DNA of 64,000 nucleotides from Candidatus Zhuqueibacterota bacterium (lineage in GTDB: Bacteria > Zhuqueibacterota > Zhuqueibacteria > Oceanimicrobiales > Oceanimicrobiaceae), in contig JAJDAD010000026.1 of the NCBI GenBank assembly GCA_029262055.1, positions 1 through 64,000 of the forward strand, in the 5' to 3' direction. A model generated the notes under the pieces. That model was not told where the DNA came from, did not search any database, and worked only from the letters and a program-made list of their open reading frames with translations. Of the stretch, positions 36,884 through 46,623 are shown piece by piece; the first letter of the stretch is position 1, and the number at the start of each line of letters is the position of its first letter. The position numbers and the translations under genes are program-made.

Positions 36884-38995
36884 TTACTGCGCATGTGCGT
36901 AGCGAAACACCTGATCCGCCACTGCGTCGACATCCCCTTCGTTCACCCGCCGCCGCTTGTGTTCAATAATGCGGTTGATCACCTGCACGCACAGCTTCTG
37001 GATGATGTAGGGTTCGCAGTCACTTCTTTCGATTATTCTCTGAACAGCTCTGTCGTCGTACGAATAGATACCAACCACCGGTTGCTTGATGAGCTTTTCA
37101 GCATCCTCATCATTGAATGGCGGCACCTCGACCTCTTCAAAGAAGTTGTACCACGGACTGCCTTCGCTTTCCCAGTTTTTCTTGATATGGGCGCCGGACA
37201 TGACCGCGACCAGATGCTCCGCGAAAGTCTTCATGAAGACGCTGCGCAGTTTTTGATTTACCTGCTCGCTGTACTTGTTCAGCTCGTCGACTTCGTCAAG
37301 CTGCAGGACTAACTTCACCTTCTTGTCGGTACCTTCCCCGAGGTTGCGCAGCAAGGTTTTCAGGTCCCAGGAGAGGTCGCGGCCGGAATAGTCATGTTTT
37401 TTTTGTTCAAATCTAAATTGAGTGTCGTTGTTTAACCTGGGTTTACAGGTCTCAATGATCTCTTCCATCAAATGGTAGAAAAAGTGTCCTTCGGACGTGC
37501 CCTGCAGATCGATCATGACCGGAATAAACTCGTAATCCGGATCCGTACTGTTTTCGAGACAGACTTTGAGCTGATGCTGTAAGGAAGTTTTTCCGATTCG
37601 GCGTGGCCCATGAATCATCAGACTGTTATTGTGTACCGTATTGAGAATTCTTTTTAGGAGCTTGTCTCTGCCAAAAAACATCTCTTGGTTGCGAATCGGC
37701 GCCCCGGCAATGTACGGGTTGTACTTGCTCACAATCGCTATTTTGTATTTGATGTATTTCGAGAGAAAAACGCCCCCCACTGCCAGGAGCACGAGTGCAG
37801 CGACCGAAATGCCGAAGCTTGTGGTTTTATACAGGGGCGCTTTGCGGATCACAGTCAGGTGTTCAACGCTACGGTTTTGCATGGAGTCCACATCGTGGGC
37901 AGTCAGGATGATTTGGTTTTCTCCCATTTGCAACGGCACCGCCAGGGAAAACGAAAACTTTCTGGCATCCTCACCGGACGTCGGCCGGATTTGAACTTGC
38001 TTCCCCGTGGAGTCGATCAATTGCTGGCCATTTACAGACAGGGCGATGTACGAGATGCCCTCATCGTCGCCGGCCCGGCCCGACAACCTCAGGGTGCCGT
38101 CACTGGTTTCAGTGACGCTTTCGATGGGTATGGCGAAGACCGGGGCTGTTGTATGCGTAATGATGCGCTCGATGATCTCCGGCTCGGCTAACGGCTGCGG
38201 TTCCTCTGGCTTTCGGTCTGCACGAAGCCGGGCTACTTCCGTTTCGGCCCGTGCTATCCACGCTTGCGCCGCAATCAGCTCGGGATCGATGGTCAATGCC
38301 TGCCGAAAGGAGGTCATCGCTCTGTCATACTGGCCGGACAAGAAGTGGTCCAGCCCGCTCTCAAAAGCGAGGTTGGCCTCACTTTTTCTCCTGGTTAGTT
38401 GCGCGGCCTTGGCGACTCTTTGCTGCTCTTTCTGCAGCCACACCTTAAAGACGTCTAACCGGCTATCCCCCGGATATTCTTCTTGCAGGACTGCCAACTG
38501 GCTGGCCGTAGCCACAAGTTGACCGCTGAGCATAAGCTGTTCCACTTGCACGATTTCAAGGGGAGAAGCGTCTTTGGCGGGATCCTCTGCAGATCCCGGC
38601 CCCGACAGTTTTGACAATTGTCCGGCCATGGCCTGCATTTGATGTAAACTGCGTAGTTGCGCTGAGCGTATGACGGCGCCGGCCTCGCTGGATTTCTGGA
38701 AGCTGGAAAGCGCCGCTCCGTAGTTGCCGGAGAAAAAGTACGCCTTGCCCAGATGGAAAAAGGGGAGGTACTGAATCAGTTTAAGGTTTGATGTTGCCGC
38801 TTGCACATCCGGAAGCGGTCTTAGCTGGACAGCCATCTCCAAAAATGGGATGGCGAGCTCCCATTCGCCACGCTCCATGAGCGCGATGCCGCGCTCGTAG
38901 TTTTCATCCCATTCGTCCGCGCTCAGGGGATTTGCGCCAACCAGGCTTAGTAGCAGGAAAAATAAAGCCCATCGATGCATGAGTCTATATCTCAT
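36884..38995 (-). CDS. TPR / Ig-like / transmembrane / P-loop ATPase protein
   Basis: This 703-residue protein starts with a signal peptide (ALFFLLLSLVGANPLSA). TPR repeats cover ~30-250 (NYERGIALMERGEWELAIPFLEMAV, GLDHFLSGQYDRAMTSFRQALTIDP). A beta-sandwich of Ig-like type follows (~280-390, SGRAGDDEGISYIALSVNG). A transmembrane helix near 400 (ISVAALVLLAVGGVFLSKYI) leads to a cytoplasmic STAND/AAA_16 ATPase (NPYIAGAP..., GPRRIGKTSL, Walker B LVLQLDEVDEL). The periplasmic half could sense and the cytoplasmic half could signal. It starts 19 bases after the OMP gene stop and ends 72 bases before the kinase gene. Confidence 0.9.
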   Translation of the reverse strand: MRYRLMHRWALFFLLLSLVGANPLSADEWDENYERGIALMERGEWELAIPFLEMAVQLRPLPDVQAATSNLKLIQYLPFFHLGKAYFFSGNYGAALSSFQKSSEAGAVIRSAQLRSLHQMQAMAGQLSKLSGPGSAEDPAKDASPLEIVQVEQLMLSGQLVATASQLAVLQEEYPGDSRLDVFKVWLQKEQQRVAKAAQLTRRKSEANLAFESGLDHFLSGQYDRAMTSFRQALTIDPELIAAQAWIARAETEVARLRADRKPEEPQPLAEPEIIERIITHTTAPVFAIPIESVTETSDGTLRLSGRAGDDEGISYIALSVNGQQLIDSTGKQVQIRPTSGEDARKFSFSLAVPLQMGENQIILTAHDVDSMQNRSVEHLTVIRKAPLYKTTSFGISVAALVLLAVGGVFLSKYIKYKIAIVSKYNPYIAGAPIRNQEMFFGRDKLLKRILNTVHNNSLMIHGPRRIGKTSLQHQLKVCLENSTDPDYEFIPVMIDLQGTSEGHFFYHLMEEIIETCKPRLNNDTQFRFEQKKHDYSGRDLSWDLKTLLRNLGEGTDKKVKLVLQLDEVDELNKYSEQVNQKLRSVFMKTFAEHLVAVMSGAHIKKNWESEGSPWYNFFEEVEVPPFNDEDAEKLIKQPVVGIYSYDDRAVQRIIERSDCEPYIIQKLCVQVINRIIEHKRRRVNEGDVDAVADQVFRYAHAQ

Positions 38996-39014
38996 CTCAG
39001 AAACAGTGTGAGGG

Positions 39015-40421
39015 TCAAAACGGAATCGTCACGAGCGTTGATCCGAAAAACTCCAGACCGTACTCAGACACATCAGCGCTGCCGTCAAACTTGAGATAAC
39101 TGCTAAAGACGATTCCAAGGCCAAAAGTATATTGAGTTCTGTCTCTTTGCCTGGGGAAAAGCCGTTGTAAGTCGGGATCGTCGTTGGCGGAGTAGATGCG
39201 GTGGCCCGGCACAGTATGAATTCCAAACCTGAGAGGAATCAGTCCCAGCTCCGGTACCTTCAACAGGTACTCCATACCAAAACGTACCTCCAAGGCATTG
39301 TCTATCGTGAGATCGGGCATATCGTCAGGGTCCGAAAACTCCCCCGTTGGCGACAATTCATCATCAGCCGTAAGATTGAGATCATTGCCGGTCAGCAAAT
39401 CGGTATACTCAATCTGCACCAGGTCGAAGGTAAAACGCAGCCGGTTATGAACAAGATAGTACAACCCCAATCCGTAGGTATCCGGAATCCCCATTCTGAA
39501 GCTGCGGTTTGGTGGGGACTCTTTCGGGAGAACTTCTCCTGTCTCGAATTGAAATTGTGGCAAGAAGGTGTTGGTGGTCAATTTGAAAGTCGGATTAAGG
39601 TTGAGCACACCGCCCAGGAAGAGCTTGTCGACTATCAAAGCGCTATTGAACCCGAAGCTAAAACTAGGCTGGACGTTGCGCTCCTCAATGGTTGTGATCG
39701 AATAGGTCGTTTCTGCAGTATTGCCTTGGGGCAGTCGCCCCGCGTGCGCAACCGCGGGGTCCAGAAAAGTCCTCTCGTTCAGACTGAAGTTCATGACCGA
39801 GATCTTGGCCGTGGCGCCAATACTGAGGCGCCGATTGAGTTTAACCGCAGCCGCAACACCGTCGTTCACCATTTCAAGATCCAGATCCACCGACTTGCCC
39901 GGAAAGTTTCCGGAACCTGCCAGGACCTGCCGGTTGGTCAGTGGCTGCGGTATGGTCAGGAACTGGCCAGTTTCAAAATTGAACCTCGAATCGAAGGCGA
40001 CGTTGCGAAATGCCGCAAAGGTGACTCTTTTTAGGGGGACAAATATGCCGGCCATGGTTTGATTGAAGTTGATGGTCTGGAAATTTGCTCTGGCATCGGG
40101 GTCTTCAAAAGAGCCGGATGGCTCATCAAAGTCACTGCGGGCGTGCCGCTGGTGCAATGAGGCCCCGGCACTTTTCAAAAAAACAAGTCCGGCTGGATTG
40201 ACTGGGGCGGCTGTTTCGTCCTGGGCAGCGCCGATAAAAGCGCCTCCCAATGCGGCCGGACGCGCACCGGGTTGAATAAAATCGACGCGCAGATAGTTTA
40301 GATTAATAGGCGGTGTCGGTGGACGCTGCGCCCAGCTCTGGCTAACGAGTATGAGAAGGATTGGCGCGAGACTCAGGAGCTGAAAGTGAGGTCGCCGGGT
40401 GCAGGGTGTGTCTTCAGTCAT
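39015..40421 (-). CDS. PorV/UPF0164-like outer-membrane beta-barrel protein
   Basis: This 468-residue protein has a signal peptide (ILLILVSQSWAQ), and the diagnostic opening QPGARPAALGGAFIGAAQDETAAPVNPAGL of the PorV/UPF0164 family related to FadL-type barrels. It continues with alternating beta strands to a C-terminal aromatic end (STLVTIPF). PorV proteins shuttle secreted cargo in FCB bacteria, though this one has no secretion gene nearby. It is the first gene of a three-gene unit with two P-loop ATPases, the second of which carries a kinase. Confidence 0.88.
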   Translation of the reverse strand: MTEDTPCTRRPHFQLLSLAPILLILVSQSWAQRPPTPPINLNYLRVDFIQPGARPAALGGAFIGAAQDETAAPVNPAGLVFLKSAGASLHQRHARSDFDEPSGSFEDPDARANFQTINFNQTMAGIFVPLKRVTFAAFRNVAFDSRFNFETGQFLTIPQPLTNRQVLAGSGNFPGKSVDLDLEMVNDGVAAAVKLNRRLSIGATAKISVMNFSLNERTFLDPAVAHAGRLPQGNTAETTYSITTIEERNVQPSFSFGFNSALIVDKLFLGGVLNLNPTFKLTTNTFLPQFQFETGEVLPKESPPNRSFRMGIPDTYGLGLYYLVHNRLRFTFDLVQIEYTDLLTGNDLNLTADDELSPTGEFSDPDDMPDLTIDNALEVRFGMEYLLKVPELGLIPLRFGIHTVPGHRIYSANDDPDLQRLFPRQRDRTQYTFGLGIVFSSYLKFDGSADVSEYGLEFFGSTLVTIPF

Positions 40422-40551
40422 TCGGACTCCGTAATGCGTGGGTTCAACTAAGCAACTTAAAAGGGAATCGGGTAAAAGTCAATGACGAAAACCCCGGCTG
40501 TACCGGCGCAAAGAGTGCACATACGTTCAGGTGGTCGACCCGAAACAGGTC

Positions 40552-40580
40552 TTGACTTGGACGTGCCTGAGCGCTATATT
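40552..40580 (+). promoter_or_regulatory. Sigma70-type promoter before the radical SAM gene
   Basis: TTGACT and TATATT are separated by exactly 17 bases. It lies ~135 bases upstream of the radical SAM start, leaving a leader of roughly 130 bases. Confidence 0.7.
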
Positions 40581-40715
40581 AACAATTACGTCATAAGTCG
40601 GCGCGAACCCTTCGTTCGTGCTGCAAAGAAGTCTACCAGCCAGCGAAAAATCAAACCTACAAGTTAGTTTTGACGACAACGTGCTGATGGTTGAATTAGC
40701 AACGCAGGAGCCAAT

Positions 40716-41744
40716 ATGCCTTTTTGGACAGATATTATAAAAAGAGAACTCGATGACAAGCCGATCGCAAGTCATCTTTATGTGACCGACCAGTGCAACC
40801 TGGATTGCCACTACTGTACCGAGTACGACAACAGCGTGCCGCATCCGAGTTTGGATGACCTCAAGATGTGGATCGAGAAGATCAAGAACCTAGGCTGCAT
40901 CCGTATCGGACTGCAGGGTGGCGAGCCGTTACTGCACCCGGACATTGTGGAAGTCGTCAGGTTCTGCAAAAAGATGGATCTGAAAACCAGCATGTCCACC
41001 AACGGGTTCAAGTTGACCCGTTCCCTGATTGCCGGCTTGCAGGAGGCAGGACTGGATTCACTGCAGCTTTCGGTCGATCGCATGACCCCGATTCCCTCAA
41101 CGCGAAAATCTGTCAAGACCATCATTCCCAAAATCAAGATGTTGAAGGAATCCAACCTGCGCTTCAACATCACGGGCGTGCTGTTCAAAGAGTCTCTGAC
41201 AGAAGCACAAGAAGTCCTGGACTACGGCTTGTCAAATGACATACCGACGCACGTTCGTTTGATCCATTCCGGCCCCAACGGCGAATACGCCGTCGATCGC
41301 GGCGAAAGAGACGCTCTGCGAAAAATGATCGATTTTCAGATCGCGGAAAAGAAGAGGGGCGGCCGTATCCATTCCACCGCCCACTTGTTGCAGTATCAAA
41401 AATCCCTGCTGAATGGCGGCGGGCAGGATTGGACCTGTGTCGCCGGCTACAAGTATTTCTTTGTTTCTGCCAAGGGGGAGTTCTGGCTCTGCAGCATGAA
41501 CCACGGACCAAGCCCCCACATCATGGACGTGACACCGGAGCTTTTGCGCAGCTACTTCCACAAAAAAGACTGTCAGGACGGTTGTGGCGTCTATTGTGTC
41601 GTGACCGAGTCCATCGCAAACAATAGCCCCCTAAAATACGCGGCGGTGGAAGCCTGGGATCTGGTGCAGCAGAAAGCGGGCAAAGCAAAGCGCAACCTGC
41701 TCGGGGAGCCTCGCGCTCTCACGGAAGATCCCCCGCAAGACTAG
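40716..41744 (+). CDS. Radical SAM protein
   Basis: This 342-residue protein has the radical SAM cluster motif CNLDCHYC near residues 29-36, then QGGEPLLHP and STNGF typical of the fold. The C-terminal ~100 residues hold further cysteines (WTCVAGYKYFFVSAKGEFWLCSMNHG, then CQDGCGVYCV), a SPASM-like set that could bind an auxiliary cluster. A substrate is not evident. It precedes the surface-polysaccharide genes, but reads convergent to the next glycosyltransferase. The start ATG has AGGAG upstream. Confidence 0.85.
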   Translation: MPFWTDIIKRELDDKPIASHLYVTDQCNLDCHYCTEYDNSVPHPSLDDLKMWIEKIKNLGCIRIGLQGGEPLLHPDIVEVVRFCKKMDLKTSMSTNGFKLTRSLIAGLQEAGLDSLQLSVDRMTPIPSTRKSVKTIIPKIKMLKESNLRFNITGVLFKESLTEAQEVLDYGLSNDIPTHVRLIHSGPNGEYAVDRGERDALRKMIDFQIAEKKRGGRIHSTAHLLQYQKSLLNGGGQDWTCVAGYKYFFVSAKGEFWLCSMNHGPSPHIMDVTPELLRSYFHKKDCQDGCGVYCVVTESIANNSPLKYAAVEAWDLVQQKAGKAKRNLLGEPRALTEDPPQD

Positions 41745-41791
41745 ACGCTTGCTGCCCGGCGTTTTCCCCCTGTTTTCGGTGGGCTCGTGAT

Positions 41792-42973
41792 TTATGCCAG
41801 TGTTGAGCCTGCACCCGATTCAATCAATTCCAGATAAATGGACTCGAGTTGGGCCACGTGCTCGTCGATATCGTACTCCTTCTCCATCTTTGCGCGTGCG
41901 GCTTGCCCCAGGTGGCGCCGTAGGTTCTCGTCCGTCACCAGTTGCGCCAGCCGCTCTGCGAGAAGGCGAAAATCTCTTTCCGGTACCAAATAGCCGGTCT
42001 TGCCATCGTCGATAATGTCAGGAATCCCTCCGTGGCGAGAGCCGATCACCGGCAGGCTGCAGGCCGCTGCCTCTTTTGCTACCATCAATCCGGAGTCACG
42101 GTCTTTGTTACGTGCAACAACACTGGGAGCGAGCAGGATGTCGGCCGTGTTCTTTAATGCATCCCTGATTTGTTCATGCGAGAGGGTCCCGACAAAGGTT
42201 ACGTTCTCACTCAAGCCTATGCGGGCAACCAGAGCTTTTAATTTGTGCTCCAGAGGGCCACTGCCAACTATCTTCATCGTGATTCCCGCTGTCGTGAGTT
42301 GCTTCACTGTTTCGGCAAAAGCCCTGATGCCGTACTCAAAGCCCTTCTTTTCGACCAGCCTTCCTATCATCATGATAGTTACCGTTTTTTCGCTTGCAGC
42401 GGGACGAGGGTGGCTCTTGAACAGGCTGAGGTCGATCCCCAAACGATGCACTCTTATCTTTTCAGCAGGACAGCCCAGTTCGACAAATCTGTCTTTTAAC
42501 TCATTGGAAGCAGCGAGAAACAGTGATGTGCCCCTGACCAATCGACGCAGCGATAGCCAATAGACCCAATTCGTCGGTTTCAGCTTTTGGTTGCCAAGTA
42601 AGGTGCCAACATCATTGCCGTGCAGACTGACAACCAGCGGCACGCGAAACTTCTTGATGTAAGGTAGCGCCAGGATTCCGCTTTGCCCAAAGTGGGCATG
42701 AGCCAGCTTCGGCGCAATGTGCGCAAACTGGCGCGCAATAGCCGAAGACTTTATGCCTTTGGCAAACAACCACGCCTCGAGTTTGCGACCTTTTAGATTT
42801 CCGGGGACAAAGACATTATCGAAAGGAAAGAGGTTGTGATTGATTCTTTTTTTTGTAAATACAAAGGGGGTAAAATTCTCGTATTTTCTGATGGTTTCAT
42901 AGACAAATGTCTCCGAATAGGCCGCGAATGTATCCCGGAATATGACGATGCTTGGTTTGACTTGTTTGTTCAT
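41792..42973 (-). CDS. GT4-family glycosyltransferase
   Basis: This is 393 residues from the ATG at 42973, which overlaps the flippase stop as ATGA. The track's longer ORF is unneeded. GT-B fold features are AHAHFGQSGILALPYIKKF (acceptor half), MMIGRLVEKKGFEYGIRAF and GLMVAKEAAACSLPVIGSRHGGIPDIIDDGKTGYLV (donor half with the EX7E-type region). It transfers a sugar from an NDP donor during surface-polysaccharide assembly in the cytoplasm or at the inner membrane. Translational coupling with the flippase shows they act in the same pathway. Confidence 0.9.
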   Translation of the reverse strand: MNKQVKPSIVIFRDTFAAYSETFVYETIRKYENFTPFVFTKKRINHNLFPFDNVFVPGNLKGRKLEAWLFAKGIKSSAIARQFAHIAPKLAHAHFGQSGILALPYIKKFRVPLVVSLHGNDVGTLLGNQKLKPTNWVYWLSLRRLVRGTSLFLAASNELKDRFVELGCPAEKIRVHRLGIDLSLFKSHPRPAASEKTVTIMMIGRLVEKKGFEYGIRAFAETVKQLTTAGITMKIVGSGPLEHKLKALVARIGLSENVTFVGTLSHEQIRDALKNTADILLAPSVVARNKDRDSGLMVAKEAAACSLPVIGSRHGGIPDIIDDGKTGYLVPERDFRLLAERLAQLVTDENLRRHLGQAARAKMEKEYDIDEHVAQLESIYLELIESGAGSTLA

Positions 42974-44487
42974 TTTGTCGTAACTTGCGCTGGTTTGAGT
43001 TTTACGGCGACCAGTAACCTGACCCACTGATCTCTGCGGACAACACCTGTCAGGCTGGCCACGATTGCGTAGGTGACAAAATAGGCCGGAGTCAGCAGCA
43101 ATAGCCTGACATGGTATGAAAAGTCAAGTTGGTACTTGAGCAGCAAAATGGGAAGGGCAGCCAGCGTGGCGACGAGCAATGTGCGAATATAAAACGGAAA
43201 CGGGAACACTTGACCGAGACGCACGTTCAACCGATTCTTGATTTTGGTCAAAGCATAGCCCCACGAGAAAAGGTTAGCGATCAAAGTTGCGAGCGGAGGC
43301 CCTACAACACCCAACATGAATATCAATGGGAAGTTCAAGACAGTGTTCACTATTAGAAGGTAGATGGCTGACCTGGTCACTGTCTTGGTGTCGTTCACCG
43401 CTTTCATCAGGGAGCTGTAGGTCGCCACTCTCTGAATGATGATGACGGTATAGATGCGAAAAGGCACCGCAGCGGCAAGATACTTTTCCGAGGCTAGCAA
43501 CACGATGAATTCTTCCGCAACGATCAGGAAGAGAACCACCAGTGGCAGGACAATGACGGAGACTTTCCTGATGCTGTCGTTCCAAAGCTCCAGCAATTGC
43601 TGCTTCTGTTCTTTGAGATAAAAGGAAACCAGTTTAGGCATCATGACCGCCGCGAACGAGGAGGCCACAATCCCGATGAGCGGGATTTCCCAGGCACCGA
43701 CAATGTATTCCGCAAAAACGACCGGTGTAAAGAAGAACTCGACCATATACTTGTCGATTTGACGGTTCAGGCCCCAGGTAATCTGGGCGATGCTGAGCGG
43801 GATCGCGTACTTTAGTTGCTCCAGCAACATGCCTTTGGGAACCGTGGCGCGGGCATGACGGTCGAACGCCTTCAGGAACAGGTAGCCGCTAACGAGAAAG
43901 CGAACCGTTCCGTAGGCAAGCAGAGAGTAGATGACAAACGCCAGCGGATATCCGAGAAGGACCGGCAGCACCAGGGCCAAGAGCTGGCTGACGCCGACGG
44001 TGATATTCAGGAGACCCGCTGCCTTGGTTTTGTCGAGGGCGATCAGGATATTGGGCATGGGCAAAGTCGGGAGCTCCAGCACGACCAGCAGCACAAATGG
44101 CCAGAGCAGGCCTTGCAGGTCTCTGCCCCATAATTGTGCGGCATACCTGAACCCGACCAGGGCCAGCGCACAAAAGATACTGATAAGAAAAAGCGTCTTT
44201 CCCGTCTGCAGGGCTACGGCCTTGCGCGAGTCGGACGATACTTTTTCAAAGAAGTAAAAAACACTCTCCGGCAGGCCAAGTTGCCCAACGGTGAGAACGG
44301 TCGAGTAAACCAGAAGCAGAAAGGAAATCAGACCGAAAGCTTCCTTGCTCAGCAAGCGGGTCAGGACCACGAGAGCCAGGAGTTGCGAAATGACCCCGAT
44401 GGCCCGGCTGACCATGATGACACTTACTTTTTTGCCGAAGCCGCCGCGACTTTCCGGCGGCTTCTTCGAGCCATGTGAATCACTCAC
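42970..44487 (-). CDS. Wzx-type polysaccharide flippase
   Basis: This is 505 residues from the GTG at 44487, which has AAAGGAA nine bases upstream; the track's TTG 12 codons earlier is weaker. About 12-14 hydrophobic helices and the opening KKVSVIMVSRAIGVISQLLALVVLTRLLSKEAFGLISF match the oligosaccharide flippase (Wzx/MATE-like) family, which moves lipid-linked oligosaccharide to the outer leaflet. It is coupled to the GT4 gene by a 4-nt overlap and lies divergent from a second GT4 gene. Confidence 0.88.
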   Translation of the reverse strand: MSDSHGSKKPPESRGGFGKKVSVIMVSRAIGVISQLLALVVLTRLLSKEAFGLISFLLLVYSTVLTVGQLGLPESVFYFFEKVSSDSRKAVALQTGKTLFLISIFCALALVGFRYAAQLWGRDLQGLLWPFVLLVVLELPTLPMPNILIALDKTKAAGLLNITVGVSQLLALVLPVLLGYPLAFVIYSLLAYGTVRFLVSGYLFLKAFDRHARATVPKGMLLEQLKYAIPLSIAQITWGLNRQIDKYMVEFFFTPVVFAEYIVGAWEIPLIGIVASSFAAVMMPKLVSFYLKEQKQQLLELWNDSIRKVSVIVLPLVVLFLIVAEEFIVLLASEKYLAAAVPFRIYTVIIIQRVATYSSLMKAVNDTKTVTRSAIYLLIVNTVLNFPLIFMLGVVGPPLATLIANLFSWGYALTKIKNRLNVRLGQVFPFPFYIRTLLVATLAALPILLLKYQLDFSYHVRLLLLTPAYFVTYAIVASLTGVVRRDQWVRLLVAVKLKPAQVTTK

Positions 44488-44610
44488 GTGTAAATATTCC
44501 TTTCCCGAATCCGTTAATGCCAAAACGGGTGAAGTTAAGGAATAGAACTCAGACTTTCTACATAGTTTTCAGAAATATGAGATTTTGAATAACCCTTTGC
44601 GAGGCAGACT

Positions 44611-45828
44611 CTGAATAACAAGCCAACACGAGTTTTGTTTTTTTCTTCATGTGTCCGTGGTGGCGGCGCCGGCTGGAGCCTCTATTATTTGCTCAAACAC
44701 CTGAACCGCGACGCTATCGAACCATTGGTTGCTGTCCCGGCCAAGGGTATTTTTGAGAGTCGTTTCAAGGAGCTTGGAATAAAGGTGATGGTTTTACCCG
44801 GCATGCCGGAACGAACCTCAGAAATGCGCTTTAAGCGCAGGAGCCGGGTGACAGCCGTGGCAAGCTATGCTCTCAACCTGTGGGATTCTCTCACTCTGGT
44901 TCCGCGCCTGGCACGATTGATTACAAATGAAAAAGCACAACTGGTTTATTGCAACAACATGATGGTTAAGTCTACGGGCGCACTGGCTGCTCAACTTGCG
45001 GGTGTTCCATGTGTGCTACATGCTCGCAACCTGCATGAAGCGTTCGGGAAGGTACTATTCTATTGTAAGGGAATTGCCAGGCTGGGATCAGTGCGAACAG
45101 TGATTTCTAACTCACATGCCTCGGCCATTCCATATATGAGATCAGTTCCTGGCAAGATGCAGGTCGTGCACAATGGCATCGATCTAGAAGATTACCAAAC
45201 GACAAAGATCCCCAAGGGCCAGTGGCGCGCGGAATACGGGTTCGGTCAGGATGATTTCCTGGTCGGATTTACGGGCAACCTGATTCCCCGCAAAGGCCTG
45301 GACACGCTGATTCGTGCTGCCGCTCTGGCGCTGGAGCAGCAGCCAAGCCTGACCTTCGTGATCGTCGGTAGAGTTCCGGTGGGCAGCAGGACGGATCATT
45401 CCGCCGGTTACAAAGCGTTGGCAGCACAGTTGGGCATCGCCGACAAAGTCCGGTTCATCGGCTTTCTCGACGATGTCCGCCCTGCCGTAAAGGACTTCGA
45501 TATTCTGGCTTTGCCGTCGCTGCAGGAACCCTTCGGGCGATCGATTATCGAGGCCATGGCTCTCGGCACGCCGGTCGTGGCCAGCCGTGTTGGCGGCATC
45601 CCTGAAATCATTGACGACGGCAGCGATGGTCTGCTTGCGACACCCGGGGATCCGGAGGCACTGGCCGGAGCCATCTGCCGGATGGCCGAGGACGCGGTTT
45701 TGCGATCCGGTATTTCCGCGGCTGCCGCGGACAAGGTTGCCAGCCAATTCAACGTGGCGCGGCTCAACCGTAAAATGGAGGAGTTGCTCCTGCAGGCGGC
45801 GGGGCGTCCACGTTCGGAAGAGCGGTGA
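44611..45828 (+). CDS. GT4-family glycosyltransferase, CTG start proposed
   Basis: 405 residues with a start at CTG 44611 are preferred over the track's TTG at 44635. The first beta strand of the GT-B fold (KPTRVLFFSSC) begins before the TTG, and GAGG lies seven bases upstream of the CTG. Features are RGGGAGWSLYYLLK, the donor-binding GFTGNLIPRKGLDTLIRAA, and EPFGRSIIEAMALGTPVVASRVGGIPEII. It would act on surface glycan. It is followed closely by a sugar nucleotidyltransferase gene, which may supply its donor. Confidence 0.85.
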   Translation: MNNKPTRVLFFSSCVRGGGAGWSLYYLLKHLNRDAIEPLVAVPAKGIFESRFKELGIKVMVLPGMPERTSEMRFKRRSRVTAVASYALNLWDSLTLVPRLARLITNEKAQLVYCNNMMVKSTGALAAQLAGVPCVLHARNLHEAFGKVLFYCKGIARLGSVRTVISNSHASAIPYMRSVPGKMQVVHNGIDLEDYQTTKIPKGQWRAEYGFGQDDFLVGFTGNLIPRKGLDTLIRAAALALEQQPSLTFVIVGRVPVGSRTDHSAGYKALAAQLGIADKVRFIGFLDDVRPAVKDFDILALPSLQEPFGRSIIEAMALGTPVVASRVGGIPEIIDDGSDGLLATPGDPEALAGAICRMAEDAVLRSGISAAAADKVASQFNVARLNRKMEELLLQAAGRPRSEER

Positions 45829-45893
45829 GTTGAAGTGGGTCTCCCTTTGCCAACTGTGACACGAGCACGAATTTGTCAAACAGGAAAATCATC

Positions 45894-46592
45894 ATGAAGG
45901 CCATGATCCTGGCGGCAGGACTCGGAACGAGGTTGCGACCTCTGACCAATACAAGGCCAAAAGCACTGGTCGAAATTGACGGTAAGCCTCTGCTTGAGCT
46001 GGTACTCGAGACGCTGATCGCTGCTTCGGTCACCGATGTGGTCATTAATTTGCACCACTTCCCCGAACAAATCCGCCGTTTTCTCGAATCCCGCCAGAAC
46101 TTCGGAATCAACATCTCATATTCCGAGGAGCCCGAGCTGCTGGATACAGGTGGCGGTCTAAAGAAAGCGAGCTCATTCCTGGCAGGCGAGGAGGCGTTTA
46201 TCCTGCATAATGTGGACGTGCTCAGCAACATCGATCTGCAGCAGATGGTAGCCGAGCATCGGGCGAGCAAGAGTCTGGCCACATTGGCCGTTAAGCAACG
46301 AAAAACGTCACGCTATTTCTTGTTTGATGAAGAAGGTGTGCTTTGCGGTTGGAAGTCAGTGTCGGGAAATCAGACGAAGATGGCACGCAAAGCCAAAGGC
46401 GCGTTGCTGGAGCGGGCATTCTGTGGTATCCATGTCATCTCTCCTGAGATTTTTGAAAAACTGCATGAGGAGGGCGCGTTCTCGATTGTGGATAGCTACT
46501 TGCGCCTGGCGGGTGCAGGCGAGCAAATAAAAGCATTTCGGGCAGATGACTATGATTGGCGGGATGTTGGCAAACTTGAAGAACTGAAGTGA
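45894..46592 (+). CDS. NDP-sugar pyrophosphorylase (MurU/GlmU N-domain type)
   Basis: This is 232 residues from the ATG at 45894 (the track's TTG seven codons earlier is not needed). The nucleotidyltransferase signature MKAMILAAGLGTRLRPLTNTRPKALVEIDGKPLLE is complete, and the metal/sugar region VISPEI and DDYDWRDVGKLEEL follow. It makes an NDP-activated sugar from sugar 1-phosphate. It ends at a strong bidirectional terminator, closing the polysaccharide cluster. Confidence 0.88.
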   Translation: MKAMILAAGLGTRLRPLTNTRPKALVEIDGKPLLELVLETLIAASVTDVVINLHHFPEQIRRFLESRQNFGINISYSEEPELLDTGGGLKKASSFLAGEEAFILHNVDVLSNIDLQQMVAEHRASKSLATLAVKQRKTSRYFLFDEEGVLCGWKSVSGNQTKMARKAKGALLERAFCGIHVISPEIFEKLHEEGAFSIVDSYLRLAGAGEQIKAFRADDYDWRDVGKLEELK

Positions 46593-46623
46593 AGTGGCTT
46601 TACCCCCAGCTGAGCGGTCCGAC

